Assembly (NCBI GenBank): GCA_016703425.1
Contig: JADJCA010000029.1
Coordinates: 434,001-498,000, forward strand
Origin: Myxococcales bacterium
Lineage (GTDB): Bacteria; Myxococcota_A; Polyangia; Polyangiales; Polyangiaceae
Direction: 5' to 3'
DNA: 64,000 nucleotides
Below are positions 43,557-52,853 of the stretch, piece after piece (position 1 is the first letter of the stretch; every line of letters begins with the position of its first letter). Position numbers and translations under genes: made by a program. A model generated the notes under the pieces. That model ran no database searches, was not told the origin of the DNA, and saw nothing but the letters and a program-made list of their open reading frames with translations.

Positions 43557-45175
43557 TGGTCTACCTCAACCAGGCGCAAGAAGACGATGTCCCGCTTGTC
43601 TTGCCCACCAAACGCCAAGGCCCCGATGGCGAGGACGCTGCCGTCGCGGAGCGGCAACAGGTACCGAAGATCAAACTCGCCGATGGTTTGGATGCGGACG
43701 AACCCCACCGGCGGCGCGAAGCTTTCGTCGACGCTTCCGCTGGCCGTGAGCCGTCCGATGAAGCTCCCCGCCTTCGAGTATCCGCCCACCAGAATCCGCT
43801 GGCTCGGAAGCTCGACGATGGCGCGAACGGCGCCGGGGCCAATCGCTGCGGCGAGCGGGCTGACGCCGCCATCCGGCGAGGCACCAAACGCACTATCGAG
43901 TTTGCCTGCGAAGTCGACGCTCCAAAGCGCTGGCGCTCCGCTCCGCGTCCCGCCCACAAGAATGCGTGCGGCTCCTCGGTGGACGACGCGTGCCACCGTC
44001 CCGCCGCTGCTGGAGAGGGCGACGCCCGCGTCTCCGAAGGCAAGGTCTGCCGCCCCTGTCGGCAAGCGCCGCTGTACGAAGCCGACGTTGAAGTTCTTCG
44101 TGACGCCGGCGACCAGGATGGCGCCGCCCACGTCGGCGGTGGCGCCGAAAGGCGCGAAGTTGCCCAACGTCTGAACCACGGCGCCGTTGACGGGGTCATC
44201 GCTGAAGGTCATCACGGTGCCGCGGGCGGCGGTGCCGCCGTCGTTGTCGGTGCTGAGCACGAAGGCCCGGTCACCACTCCACACGGCCGTCTGCGCGGGC
44301 CCAATCCCTGCGTCGGCTTGCGCCTCGATCAAGGCGCCCCCGTCGAGCAAGGCTGCGTAGGCTCGCGACGCCTTCTGGCCCACCACGACCACACCCGCAT
44401 CGCTGACAGCCACGTGGCGGAACATGACACCGATGCCCATCGTCGAAGGCGACGCAGGGCCACCATCGAGCTGGCGCCGCGCCAAGGTGTCGCCAACGGT
44501 CAGGTACACGTGGCCGTCATCGGCGAGCGCTGCGCCGAGATCCGCACCCTCACCCGTGAGCAAGTTGCCCACTGGAAACGTGTTCGTTGGCGCGCCTAGA
44601 CCGAGTGGACCGATGCCCAACTGTGCGAGGCCGCCTTTGCCGTAGGAGGTGTCGATGTGTCCCGTCACACGGTTCGCGACGACGAGCTCTTTGCGGCGGT
44701 CTCCGTCCTCCGCGATGATCTTGAAGTCGGCGGCGCCGCGGGGCGTCAAACTGGAGGTCGCGACGCGAAAGCGCTTCTCCTGGCCCTCCGTCAGGTCAAC
44801 GAGGGCGCCCGGCGGGAGGGCGCCAGCGTCGTTCGAGAGATCCTCCACTAGCGAAAGCCCTGCGAAGGGCAACGACCACCGGAGACCGAGCGGCGTGCTC
44901 GCGGTGTAGCCCACGCGGCGGAGGGTGATGCCCACCTCCACTGCGCCGCCTTGGGCAATGGCCCCTAGCTCGAGGGTTGAAACGACGAGGAGACCCGACG
45001 CCTCGACGCCTGCCTCCACGGCTCCCGGAGCGTCTTGCTGCGGGGCACTGGCGTCGGTGCCCGTGGTTGCCGCCGGCTCGCGGACGTCGCCGTCGATGCC
45101 GAGCAGCGTGTTGCAAGCGACAGCCAGGAGTATGGCTGAAGCGGAGGCCGCCCGCGCGAAGGGTCGCCGACCCAT
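43553..45175 (-). CDS. Delta-60-repeat lipoprotein, first paralogue
   Basis: A 540-residue lipoprotein. ATG 45175 overlaps the stop of the TPR/PEGA gene by one base. The signal peptide ends at LLAVACNTLLGIDGDV. The domain order is the same as in the second paralogue: linker, Ig-like part, then propeller units with HIDTSYGKGG, DLAFGDAG, DSAFGASPDGG and VDESFAPP. It is probably displayed on the outer membrane or periplasmic side, and downstream of the kinase. Function unknown. Confidence 0.8.
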   Translation of the reverse strand: MGRRPFARAASASAILLAVACNTLLGIDGDVREPAATTGTDASAPQQDAPGAVEAGVEASGLLVVSTLELGAIAQGGAVEVGITLRRVGYTASTPLGLRWSLPFAGLSLVEDLSNDAGALPPGALVDLTEGQEKRFRVATSSLTPRGAADFKIIAEDGDRRKELVVANRVTGHIDTSYGKGGLAQLGIGPLGLGAPTNTFPVGNLLTGEGADLGAALADDGHVYLTVGDTLARRQLDGGPASPSTMGIGVMFRHVAVSDAGVVVVGQKASRAYAALLDGGALIEAQADAGIGPAQTAVWSGDRAFVLSTDNDGGTAARGTVMTFSDDPVNGAVVQTLGNFAPFGATADVGGAILVAGVTKNFNVGFVQRRLPTGAADLAFGDAGVALSSSGGTVARVVHRGAARILVGGTRSGAPALWSVDFAGKLDSAFGASPDGGVSPLAAAIGPGAVRAIVELPSQRILVGGYSKAGSFIGRLTASGSVDESFAPPVGFVRIQTIGEFDLRYLLPLRDGSVLAIGALAFGGQDKRDIVFLRLVEVDQ

Positions 45176-46122
45176 CAGAAGGCGCCCGTCACGCGGAGCT
45201 GTTGCGACGAAAAGCCCAACGTGAGCGACTTCGCCGCGCTCCCGCGGGGCGCGGCCACGAAGAGCACGATGCCTGCGGTAGCGAGCGCGCCACCTGCGAT
45301 GAAGGCCACGGTCGAGACGGTGCCCGCCGTTTGCGCATCGCGCAGCTTGCTCGCGTCGGCGCCGGCGGCGCTGCAATCGACACCTTCGCAGTGGGCGTCG
45401 CTCTTGTTGCCCACGGCGACGAGGCCGAAGGCGGTTCCAAGGCCAAGACCGACGACCCCCCCGGCCACGAGCCCGATGGCCAGCGGACGATAGGGGCGCG
45501 GCGCGTCGACCTCGCGAACCACCTCCTTCACTGGCACCTTGAGCTCAGGGACCGTGACGTCGGTGACGCCTGCGTCGGCCGCGATCGCGATCTTGACCTC
45601 ATGCGCTGTTGCGCCGGGAGCTTCCACGCGCACGACGTGCTCCCCCGGGTCGACGGGAAGGCCGGGGCCCTCGGTGGCCGCTTCGCGGCCGTCGAGGCGC
45701 GCCCGCTGGTCGGGGCGAGGCGCGACAAACACGATGCGAAGCCTCGGGACGAGCTTTTCGAGCGCGTCAGCGCGCTCTGTGGCGGCGCGGAGGCGCTCCT
45801 GCTTGTTGCTGAGCTGCGCGACCTTGGCGACCTCGCGGAACAACGCCAGCGCCGACGCCGCGCGCCCGGTCTTCTCGTAACAGTCGGCCAGGTTGAACTG
45901 CGTCCCGATGGCCGGCTCGAGGCGTTGGCTCTCCTCGAAGAGGGGACACGCCTGCATCGCTTGACCTTCAGCGGCGAGCTTCTTTCCTTCCTCGTACAAC
46001 TGCTCTGCGCGACCGCCGGCGGGCGGCGGCGCGGCGTTCTGGGCGTGGCTCAGGCTCGGCAACAACAAGGCGCAAAGCGCGATTGCCTGGAGTCGCCACG
46101 GTCCTGCTTCAAAAGCCTTCAT
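45175..46122 (-). CDS. TPR and PEGA-like protein of the kinase operon
   Basis: A 315-residue exported protein: signal peptide (LQAIALCALLLPSLSHAQ), TPR-like repeats near residues 35-125 (ACPLFEESQRLEP, FNLADCYEKTGRAASALALF), a PEGA-like strand part (RARLDGREAATEGPGLPVDPGEHVVRV), then two membrane helices (IGLVAGGVVGLGLGTAFGL and VAFIAGGALATAGIVLFV). This layout is common next to Ser/Thr kinase genes in myxobacteria. Start and stop overlap both neighbours by one base (TGATG). Confidence 0.82.
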   Translation of the reverse strand: MKAFEAGPWRLQAIALCALLLPSLSHAQNAAPPPAGGRAEQLYEEGKKLAAEGQAMQACPLFEESQRLEPAIGTQFNLADCYEKTGRAASALALFREVAKVAQLSNKQERLRAATERADALEKLVPRLRIVFVAPRPDQRARLDGREAATEGPGLPVDPGEHVVRVEAPGATAHEVKIAIAADAGVTDVTVPELKVPVKEVVREVDAPRPYRPLAIGLVAGGVVGLGLGTAFGLVAVGNKSDAHCEGVDCSAAGADASKLRDAQTAGTVSTVAFIAGGALATAGIVLFVAAPRGSAAKSLTLGFSSQQLRVTGAF

Positions 46123-47582
46123 CAGTCGAACCGATCGCTTCGCGAGGGTGCCGGCGGCACGACGGGGGCTGCGATTGGAGTGTCTGAGGTCGCCGGCCTA
46201 GCCGGGCGCGGGCCCCGCCTTGGCTCCTTGCGCTTCGTTGGCGTCGCGGTCTCCGTGGGACCGGCATCAAGCACAATTTCGGAGGCGATGCCGCTAGGGC
46301 TCGGCGACTCACTCGACGTGCCAACGGAGGCTGCTGCGGCTGCGGTCGTCGCGGGGGTCGCGGCCGCGTCGACCGCCGCCGTCGCGCTCAAGGGGCTAGC
46401 GGGCTCTGGGTGAGCCGCCGCGGGACTCCTCGAGCTTACGACGGACGCGGCGACGATGACCAAGCCTGCCGCCGCCAGGACAGCGCCCACGAGCACCAGC
46501 GGCCGACGTCGCGCCGGGAGTCCGGCGCCCGTAGACCACGCGCCTCCAGTCTTTGCCGCCTGCGTTGGCGCCTCTCCCAACGCAGCCGCAGGCGCGGCGG
46601 CCGGCTCCGTCATCGTGGCGAGTCGCGTGCTGTCGGGCAGCGCCGCGGAGCTTCGTCGAGCGAGGCGCATCGCTTGGCTTCTGTGCGCCTCGTTCGCGAG
46701 CGGTGCGAGCGCTTCGACCAACTCGCCGATCGACGCGTAGCGCCGCCCCCGCTCTTTCTCCAAACAGCGGGCGACCACCGCCGAGAGCCGTTCATCGACG
46801 TCGGGGCGCACGGAAGCGAGCGTCGGCGCTCCGCCGCCGCCGAGCACGCGCGCGCCGAGTTCCGCAACGGTGTTCGCATCGAAGGGGGGCTCACCGGCGA
46901 CGAGCTCGAAGAGAATAACCCCGAGGGCCCAGATGTCGGCGCGCGCGTCGACGTCGCGAGCGGCCGTGAGCTGCTCCGGTGACATGTAGAGCGGCGAGCC
47001 CAACATGCTCCGCGACTTGGTCATCGACATGTGCTCGTCGCCGGCGCCCAGGAGCTTCGAGATGCCGAAGTCGAGGACCTTGACGACGAGCGTGCCGTCT
47101 TCGCGCTTCGCGAGGAAGAGGTTGGCCGGCTTGAGGTCCCGGTGAACGATCCCCTTGGAGTGCGCCTCTGCGAGCGCTTCGGCCGCCTGCAGTACGTAGC
47201 CGATGGCGTCCTCGGCGGGGAGGCGGCCGTGAGAGGCGAGCAAGGCCCCCAGGTCGACGCCCGAGAGAAGCTCCATGACCATGTAAGGCTGTCCGGAAGC
47301 GAGCGTCGTGACATCGTGCACGCGTGCCACGTGCTCGCTCTTGATCTTCACCGCTGCGCGGCCTTCGCGCACGAAGCGTGTGACGACCTCGGGCACCTTG
47401 GCGAGCTCTGGCAAGAGGACCTTGATGGCTACCTTCTCGTCGAGATGCAAGTGCGTGGCCGCCAAGACGATGCCCATGCCGCCTTCACCAACGATTCGGT
47501 CGATGCGGTACTTCCCGTCGAGCGTCTCGCCGACGCGCGGCACGCCATCGGGCCAGGATTGATTGGGCACTTGCGACGACAA
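46122..47582 (-). CDS. Ser/Thr protein kinase (PknB type) with membrane anchor
   Basis: A 486-residue Hanks-type kinase. It has the Gly loop GEGGMG (32-37), K54 in VAIKVL, E73, the catalytic HRDLKPAN (H147-N154) with D149, DFG at 171-173 and SPE at 201-203. The domain ends near 300. A membrane helix is at about 360-380 (VLVGAVLAAAGLVIVAASVV), then an Ala/Ser/Thr/Pro-rich external tail with no sensor domain. It phosphorylates Ser/Thr on unknown targets. It is the first gene of the five-gene operon and overlaps the TPR/PEGA gene. Confidence 0.92.
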   Translation of the reverse strand: MSSQVPNQSWPDGVPRVGETLDGKYRIDRIVGEGGMGIVLAATHLHLDEKVAIKVLLPELAKVPEVVTRFVREGRAAVKIKSEHVARVHDVTTLASGQPYMVMELLSGVDLGALLASHGRLPAEDAIGYVLQAAEALAEAHSKGIVHRDLKPANLFLAKREDGTLVVKVLDFGISKLLGAGDEHMSMTKSRSMLGSPLYMSPEQLTAARDVDARADIWALGVILFELVAGEPPFDANTVAELGARVLGGGGAPTLASVRPDVDERLSAVVARCLEKERGRRYASIGELVEALAPLANEAHRSQAMRLARRSSAALPDSTRLATMTEPAAAPAAALGEAPTQAAKTGGAWSTGAGLPARRRPLVLVGAVLAAAGLVIVAASVVSSRSPAAAHPEPASPLSATAAVDAAATPATTAAAAASVGTSSESPSPSGIASEIVLDAGPTETATPTKRKEPRRGPRPARPATSDTPIAAPVVPPAPSRSDRFD

Positions 47583-47651
47583 GGGGAAGTCGGGGAAGAA
47601 TAGGCGAAGCTCGCCGCCGTTGGAATTCCTCTTCCGCTTCAGCCCTATTGG

Positions 47652-50600
47652 CTACTCGGCAGGCTGCGTGCTCGGCGTCTTCGCGGCGCCAGCGCCGCGA
47701 CCAAAGAGCTTCGCGAGCCGCGCCTTGCCACCCTCGATGCCCAGATAGAACGCGGGCACGACGATGAGTGACAGGAGCGTGGAGCTGATGACGCCACCGA
47801 TGACCGCGATGGCCATGGGCGCGCGGAACTCGCTGCCATCTCCGTTCGAGGTCGCCGTCGGCAACATGCCGAGGATCATGGCGGCGCTGGTCATCAGAAT
47901 CGGTCGGAGTCGCTCCGGGCCGGCCTCGAGAACGGCTTGCATGGGGGTCTCGCCGTGCTCGCGCACGCGAACGAGCGCGCGATCGAGGAGCAAGATGGCG
48001 TTCTTGGTCACCAGCCCCATGAGCAAGATGATGCCGATCATCGCGCCCATGGCCATGGTCACGCCGGCCATGAACAGCGCGACGATGGCGCCCACGAGGG
48101 CGAGCGGGAGCGTGAGCATGATCGTGAGCGGGTGGATGAAGCTCTCGAACTGCGAGCCGAGCACGATGTAGATGAAGACCACGGCGAGCGCGAGGGCGAG
48201 GCCCATGCTCTCGTTCGACTCGTTCATCTGGCGCACTTGGCCGTCCAAGTGGAAGCTCGCACCCGGCGGCATCGGAATCTTGGCGAACTCGGCCATCATC
48301 TCCTTCTGGATGTCGCCCAAGGGCCGGTTCAGCGGAAAGGCCCAGATGACGATCTGCCGCTCGCGATCTTCGCGCTCGATCACGTTTGGGCCCTCGCCAC
48401 GATCGACGGAGGCGATGTCCTTCAAGGCAACGGGGCCCTTCGGCGTCCACACCGTCATCTTCAGGATGTCCGCGGCCGTCGCGCGGTCTGTGCGCAAGAG
48501 GCGCACGCGAATCGGGATCTCGTCTTTGCCCTGACGAAGCTTCGAGGCCTCTTCGCCTTCGATGGCGGTGCGGAGTGTCATGGCCAGCTGCGAGACGGGC
48601 AGGTCGGCTTGCGCCGCGCGGTCGCGGTCGATGGCCACCTTGAGCTCGGGCTTTCCGGGCGTGTACTTCACGGCCACGTCGACGATGCCGGGCGTGCGCT
48701 TCAAGACGTCGCCGAACTGTCGCGCCAGCGGCGCCAGCTCTTCGTAGGTCGACGCGCGCACCTGCACCATGATGGGCGCCTCGGTGGCGGCGCCTTCCAC
48801 GAACGGCGGATCGGAGATGGCCACGACAGCGCCTTCGATGGAGCGCGCGGCCTCACGAGCCACGGCCTTGAGGGCGACGATGCCCTCTTTGCGCTGACGC
48901 TTGTTCACCGTCACGATGCGCCACTTGATCTTGTTGCTCTCGCCGTCGAGCCCCAAGGTCGAAAAGACTGTCAAGAAGCGCTTGTCGCTAAGCAATTGCT
49001 TCTCCGCCGGCGCCGCCAAGCGCATCGACTCCTCGAGCGACGTGCCCGCGGGGAGCTCGACGTCGACCACGAACTGGCTTCGGTCTTCGGCGTTAACAAA
49101 CTCGTTGCCCATGAGACCCATAAACTGACCCATTCCGACGAAGGAGGCGATGGCGAGGCCGCCGACGATGAGCTTGTGGCGCACGGCCCAACCGAGGGAG
49201 CTGCGGTAGAGACCTTCGAGCGCGGCGAAGAACGCAAGGAACGGCGCCTTGAGTTTTGCGAAGGGATCGACCGCGTTCTTGTCGTGGGCCTTCGAGAAAC
49301 GACTCGACAGCATCGGGTCGAGGGTGAAGGCCACGAAGAGGCTCATCATGACGGCCACCACGATGGTGAGACCGAACTGCCGGAAGAACTGCCCGACGAT
49401 GCCGTCCATGAACGCGATGGGCACGAAGACGGCGACGATGCTGAGCGTGGTCGCGAGCACCGAGAGGGCGATCTCCTGCGTGCCGCGCAGCGCCGCCTCT
49501 CGCGGCGGTACACCGCGCTCCAGGTGTTTGGAGATGTTCTCGCGCACGACGACGGCGTCGTCGATGAGCAGGCCGATGGCCAGAGACAGCGCCAAGAGCG
49601 TCATCATGTTGAACGTGAAGCCGAGCACGTACATGACGAAGAAGGTCGACACGACGCTCGTCGGGAGGGCGACGGCGCTGATGAGCGTCGAGCGGAGGTC
49701 GAGCATGAAGAGCAAGATGACCAAGATCGCCATGGCGCCGCCGAAGACGATGGCCGTCTCGACCTCGTGGCGGTTCTCGCGGATGAACTGCGACTGGTCG
49801 ATGATGAGGCTCGCCTTGTAGCCAGCCGGGAAGGTCTTCTCCACCATCGCGAGCTTTGCCTTGACGGCGTCGGAGACCGCGACGGTGTTCTTGCCTGACT
49901 GCTTGACGATGTCGAATGCGACGGCCGGCTCACCGTTGGAGCGGATACGGGTCTTGAGGTCTTCGTACCCATCGACGACCTCGGCGACCTCGCCGAGACG
50001 AACCGCCGAGCCGTCTTTTGTCGTGGCCACGATGAGCGCACGGATCTCGTCGACGTTCTTGAACTCGCCGACGGTCCGCACGGCGACTTCACGCACGCCC
50101 TCGTCGAAACGACCGGCTGGCACCGTGAGGTTCTGCGCCTTGATGCGCGCCATGATGGCCATCGGGCTGAGGCCCAAGGCGTCGATCTTGGCGAGGTCGA
50201 GGTCGACTTGAACCTCACGCTCGGCGCCGCCCTTCACGTCGACGGATGCGACGCCGTCGACCTGCTCGAGGGCTGGCTTCAAGACGTCTTTGGCGAACTT
50301 CGCGGTCTCCGGGAGTGAGCGTCCGCCGCCGGCCAGCGTGTAGGTGAGCACCGGCGCCGCGCCGACGTCGAAGCGGTTCACCGCCGGCTCCTTGACCTCC
50401 TGGGGCAAGCGGAACCGCGTCTGGGCGACGCGCTCGCGGACCTCTGTTGCTGCTTCTTGCAGGTCGCGTCCCAGCTTGAAGATGATGAGCGTCTGGCTCA
50501 TGCCTTCGCGGGAGAACGTCCGCACGCGGTCGATGCCGTTGAGCGACACGACGGCGTCTTCGACGGGACGGGTCACGAGCGACTCGACCTCGCTCGGCGA

Positions 50601-50762
50601 CGCGCCTGGGTACGCGATGTTCACGACCACGACGGGGAAGTTCACGTCGGGAAAGAGGTCCGTTCCGAGCCGCGTGAAGCCCACGTAACCGAGGACCATG
50701 AGGGCGAAGGTCACCATCACGGTGAAGACGGGCCGCTTGATGGCGATGGCCGAGAGGTTCAT
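47652..50762 (-). CDS. RND multidrug efflux pump inner-membrane transporter (HAE1 family)
   Basis: A 1036-residue RND transporter of the usual length. Helix 1 is KRPVFTVMVTFALMVLGY. GASPSEVESLVTRPVEDAV marks the porter domain, and LSLAIGLLIDDAVVVREN in helix 4 carries the proton-relay Asp pair. The second half repeats the layout. With the upstream MFP and an outer-membrane channel (not seen here) it would expel lipophilic compounds using proton flow. It lies 9 bases after the MFP gene in the tetR-MFP-RND operon. Confidence 0.94.
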   Translation of the reverse strand: MNLSAIAIKRPVFTVMVTFALMVLGYVGFTRLGTDLFPDVNFPVVVVNIAYPGASPSEVESLVTRPVEDAVVSLNGIDRVRTFSREGMSQTLIIFKLGRDLQEAATEVRERVAQTRFRLPQEVKEPAVNRFDVGAAPVLTYTLAGGGRSLPETAKFAKDVLKPALEQVDGVASVDVKGGAEREVQVDLDLAKIDALGLSPMAIMARIKAQNLTVPAGRFDEGVREVAVRTVGEFKNVDEIRALIVATTKDGSAVRLGEVAEVVDGYEDLKTRIRSNGEPAVAFDIVKQSGKNTVAVSDAVKAKLAMVEKTFPAGYKASLIIDQSQFIRENRHEVETAIVFGGAMAILVILLFMLDLRSTLISAVALPTSVVSTFFVMYVLGFTFNMMTLLALSLAIGLLIDDAVVVRENISKHLERGVPPREAALRGTQEIALSVLATTLSIVAVFVPIAFMDGIVGQFFRQFGLTIVVAVMMSLFVAFTLDPMLSSRFSKAHDKNAVDPFAKLKAPFLAFFAALEGLYRSSLGWAVRHKLIVGGLAIASFVGMGQFMGLMGNEFVNAEDRSQFVVDVELPAGTSLEESMRLAAPAEKQLLSDKRFLTVFSTLGLDGESNKIKWRIVTVNKRQRKEGIVALKAVAREAARSIEGAVVAISDPPFVEGAATEAPIMVQVRASTYEELAPLARQFGDVLKRTPGIVDVAVKYTPGKPELKVAIDRDRAAQADLPVSQLAMTLRTAIEGEEASKLRQGKDEIPIRVRLLRTDRATAADILKMTVWTPKGPVALKDIASVDRGEGPNVIEREDRERQIVIWAFPLNRPLGDIQKEMMAEFAKIPMPPGASFHLDGQVRQMNESNESMGLALALAVVFIYIVLGSQFESFIHPLTIMLTLPLALVGAIVALFMAGVTMAMGAMIGIILLMGLVTKNAILLLDRALVRVREHGETPMQAVLEAGPERLRPILMTSAAMILGMLPTATSNGDGSEFRAPMAIAVIGGVISSTLLSLIVVPAFYLGIEGGKARLAKLFGRGAGAAKTPSTQPAE

Positions 50763-50771
50763 GGCCGCTCC

Positions 50772-51983
50772 TTATTTCGCGACTTCGGCTTCGTGTTTTT
50801 CGATGACGTCGCCGTCTTTGAGCTCCGGGTCGGCGTTCACGATGACCACGTCACTCGCAGCGAGCCCTTCGCGGACGAGCCAGTTGCCTTCCGTGTCGGT
50901 CCCATGAACGACGCGCGCGAAGCGCGCGCGGCCTCCCTCGAGCTTGACGACCTCGGTCTGCGAGCCGGGGCGCCGCGCGGCGGCGGGGACCTTGAGGGCT
51001 GAGACCTCAGCGCCGCCGTCGATCTTCGCGCGCACGAACGCGTAGGCCAAGAGCGGCGCCTTCGGATCGTTGGGCACCTCGACCTCGACGGGAGCGCGGC
51101 GCGTTCCCTGGTCGAGCGACGGAACGAGCGTCGTGACCTTCCCCGTGACGGTGCGGTCGCGCATCGTCACGGTGACGGGCATGCCCGTCTTGATGATGAG
51201 CGCGTCGTCTTCCGACACGCTGACGCTGAGGCGGAAGCGCGCGTGGTCTTCGACCCTGATGAGCGGCGCGCCGCCGCCCACCACGCCGCCCGGCGACGTG
51301 GGCGCTTTGGTGATGAGGCCGTCGAAGGGGGCGGTGATGACGCGGTTGCCGACGCCCGTTTGAGCGAGTCGCGCCGTGGCGCGGGACGCTTCGAGCTGCG
51401 CCTTCGCGAGCGCGACCTGTTGCTTGGCTTGTTCGCCTTGCGCTTCCGGGAGCGCCTTCGAGCGGACGAGCGCGTCGGTGCGCCGGAGGTTGTCTTCCGC
51501 CATGGCGAGGCTCGCTTCGGCGGCGCGCGACGAGGCCTCCGCTTGCCCCACTTGCGCGGCCGCGCTGTTGCCGTCGAGCACGGCCAGGCTCGCGCCGCTC
51601 TTGACGACGTCGCCAATGGCGACGTTCACGCGCAACAGCTTGCCGCCCATCTCGAAGCCGACGTCGGCGCTGCGCCACGGCTGCAGCGAGCCGGTGACCT
51701 CGACGCTCGGTCGAACCATGACGGGAACCGGGCGGGCCGTCTTGGACGTGGGCTTCTGCGTCGAGGCCGCCTGGGCGGTGACGCGCTCTTTCGCGACGGC
51801 GGCCTGCTTCTCGTTTGCCTGCTTCACGCGGACGCCGAGGGCGAGCGCGAAGGCCACGCCCAAGCCCACGGCGGCGATCGCCACGATTCGCTTGTGACCT
51901 CTGGGGGCCTCGCTGCCCGCCACACCGGACGCCTCTGGTTGCGTGGCCGCGCCTTCGGCCTTCGATGCATCAAACGCTTTCAT
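50772..51983 (-). CDS. RND efflux periplasmic adaptor (membrane fusion protein)
   Basis: A 403-residue adaptor. ATG 51983 follows GAGGAC and overlaps the TetR gene end by 14 bases. An N-terminal membrane helix (IVAIAAVGLGVAFALALGV) anchors it; no lipobox is present. Then come VTGSLQPWRSADVGFEMGGKL (lipoyl part), a long Ala-rich coiled coil (about 155-230), and the barrel with ITAPFDGLITKAPTSPGG and VVGGGAPLIRVED. It links the RND pump to an outer-membrane channel. Confidence 0.92.
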   Translation of the reverse strand: MKAFDASKAEGAATQPEASGVAGSEAPRGHKRIVAIAAVGLGVAFALALGVRVKQANEKQAAVAKERVTAQAASTQKPTSKTARPVPVMVRPSVEVTGSLQPWRSADVGFEMGGKLLRVNVAIGDVVKSGASLAVLDGNSAAAQVGQAEASSRAAEASLAMAEDNLRRTDALVRSKALPEAQGEQAKQQVALAKAQLEASRATARLAQTGVGNRVITAPFDGLITKAPTSPGGVVGGGAPLIRVEDHARFRLSVSVSEDDALIIKTGMPVTVTMRDRTVTGKVTTLVPSLDQGTRRAPVEVEVPNDPKAPLLAYAFVRAKIDGGAEVSALKVPAAARRPGSQTEVVKLEGGRARFARVVHGTDTEGNWLVREGLAASDVVIVNADPELKDGDVIEKHEAEVAK

Positions 51984-52659
51984 GTCGTCCTCGCGGTCGG
52001 CCTTTGATAGTGACCGACGGGTTTCTCTCTGCCGCTTGGCGTCGTTCCGACGCCTCTTGGTACGAACTTGTTCCGAGGCCACGCACGAAGGCGGCCTGCG
52101 TCTCTAGGAGCCAGGTGGCGATGGGCGGCTTCTTGGGACTCGCCACGAGCTTGTGCACCAGCTCGTGGTAGGCGCCGCAGAGCAGCACGGAGACCAACTC
52201 GGAGTCGACGTCGGCGCGAAACGCCTCGGCGCCCTTGAGTGCGTCGATCCACTGGGCGGTGCGCGTCTCGACGTCCTTGCGAAAGGCCTCGAGGAGGTAC
52301 GCCTGAGGGCCCTGACATCCGCCGAGGATCGCCAAGGTGGCGCGGTTCTGCCAAAAGAACTCAAAAAGCTCGATGTCCTTGTCGAGGCAAACCTGAAGGA
52401 CGTCGTCGGCTTCGCTCGGCAACTCGTCGACGTCGCAGGCCTCCGACACCACGGCGGCGCAGCGCGCCAGGAACGACTCGACGACGGCGCGCAGGGCGTC
52501 TTCCTTGCTGTCGAAGTGCAGGTAGAACGCGCCTTTCGAGACGTGGGCGCGGCGCGCGATCTCTTCCACTTTTGCGGCTGCGACGCCGCGCTCGGCGAAG
52601 ACGGCCTCGGCCGCCGTCAGGAGAGCGATTCGCGCGTTGGGATCAGCGGTTCGGGCCAT
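51970..52659 (-). CDS. TetR-family regulator of the efflux operon
   Basis: A 229-residue TetR protein. The N-terminal HTH is AAAKVEEIARRAHVSKGAFYLHFDSKEDAL (residues 25-54), with the usual Y-x-H-F. The C-terminal ligand domain is divergent. It probably represses the operon that contains it, and a drug-like ligand would release it. A TGAC-6-GTCA inverted repeat lies at 52667-52680, just before the ATG. Confidence 0.9.
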   Translation of the reverse strand: MARTADPNARIALLTAAEAVFAERGVAAAKVEEIARRAHVSKGAFYLHFDSKEDALRAVVESFLARCAAVVSEACDVDELPSEADDVLQVCLDKDIELFEFFWQNRATLAILGGCQGPQAYLLEAFRKDVETRTAQWIDALKGAEAFRADVDSELVSVLLCGAYHELVHKLVASPKKPPIATWLLETQAAFVRGLGTSSYQEASERRQAAERNPSVTIKGRPRGRHESV

Positions 52660-52663
52660 GGTT

Positions 52664-52684
52664 AATTGACCGGCGAGTCATTAT
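52664..52684. promoter_or_regulatory. Possible TetR operator
   Basis: TGAC (52667-52670) and GTCA (52677-52680) form an inverted repeat with a 6-base centre, flanked by A/T-rich TTAA and TTATT that stand out in this GC-rich region. It lies in the 194-base divergent gap between tetR and the clp-like gene. Confidence 0.4.
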
Positions 52685-52853
52685 TGGGGCTGTCGGCTGT
52701 TGCGGCAAGGGTCGGCGGCGCCCGCGTGGGCTCCTCTATAGAGCCAGAGTCACGCCTGATAAGTGCGCCACGAAAATGTCGGTCGTGTGGGATCCTGCGG
52801 GATCTTCATGAGGTTGCGAGGGGTGCCGCCTTCTTGGCCCACCTTCTCCCACC

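Noticed and set aside
47937..49898. A 653-codon plus-strand frame inside the RND pump gene
   Set aside because: Low-complexity His/Asp/Glu/Arg sequence typical of an antisense shadow in GC-rich DNA.
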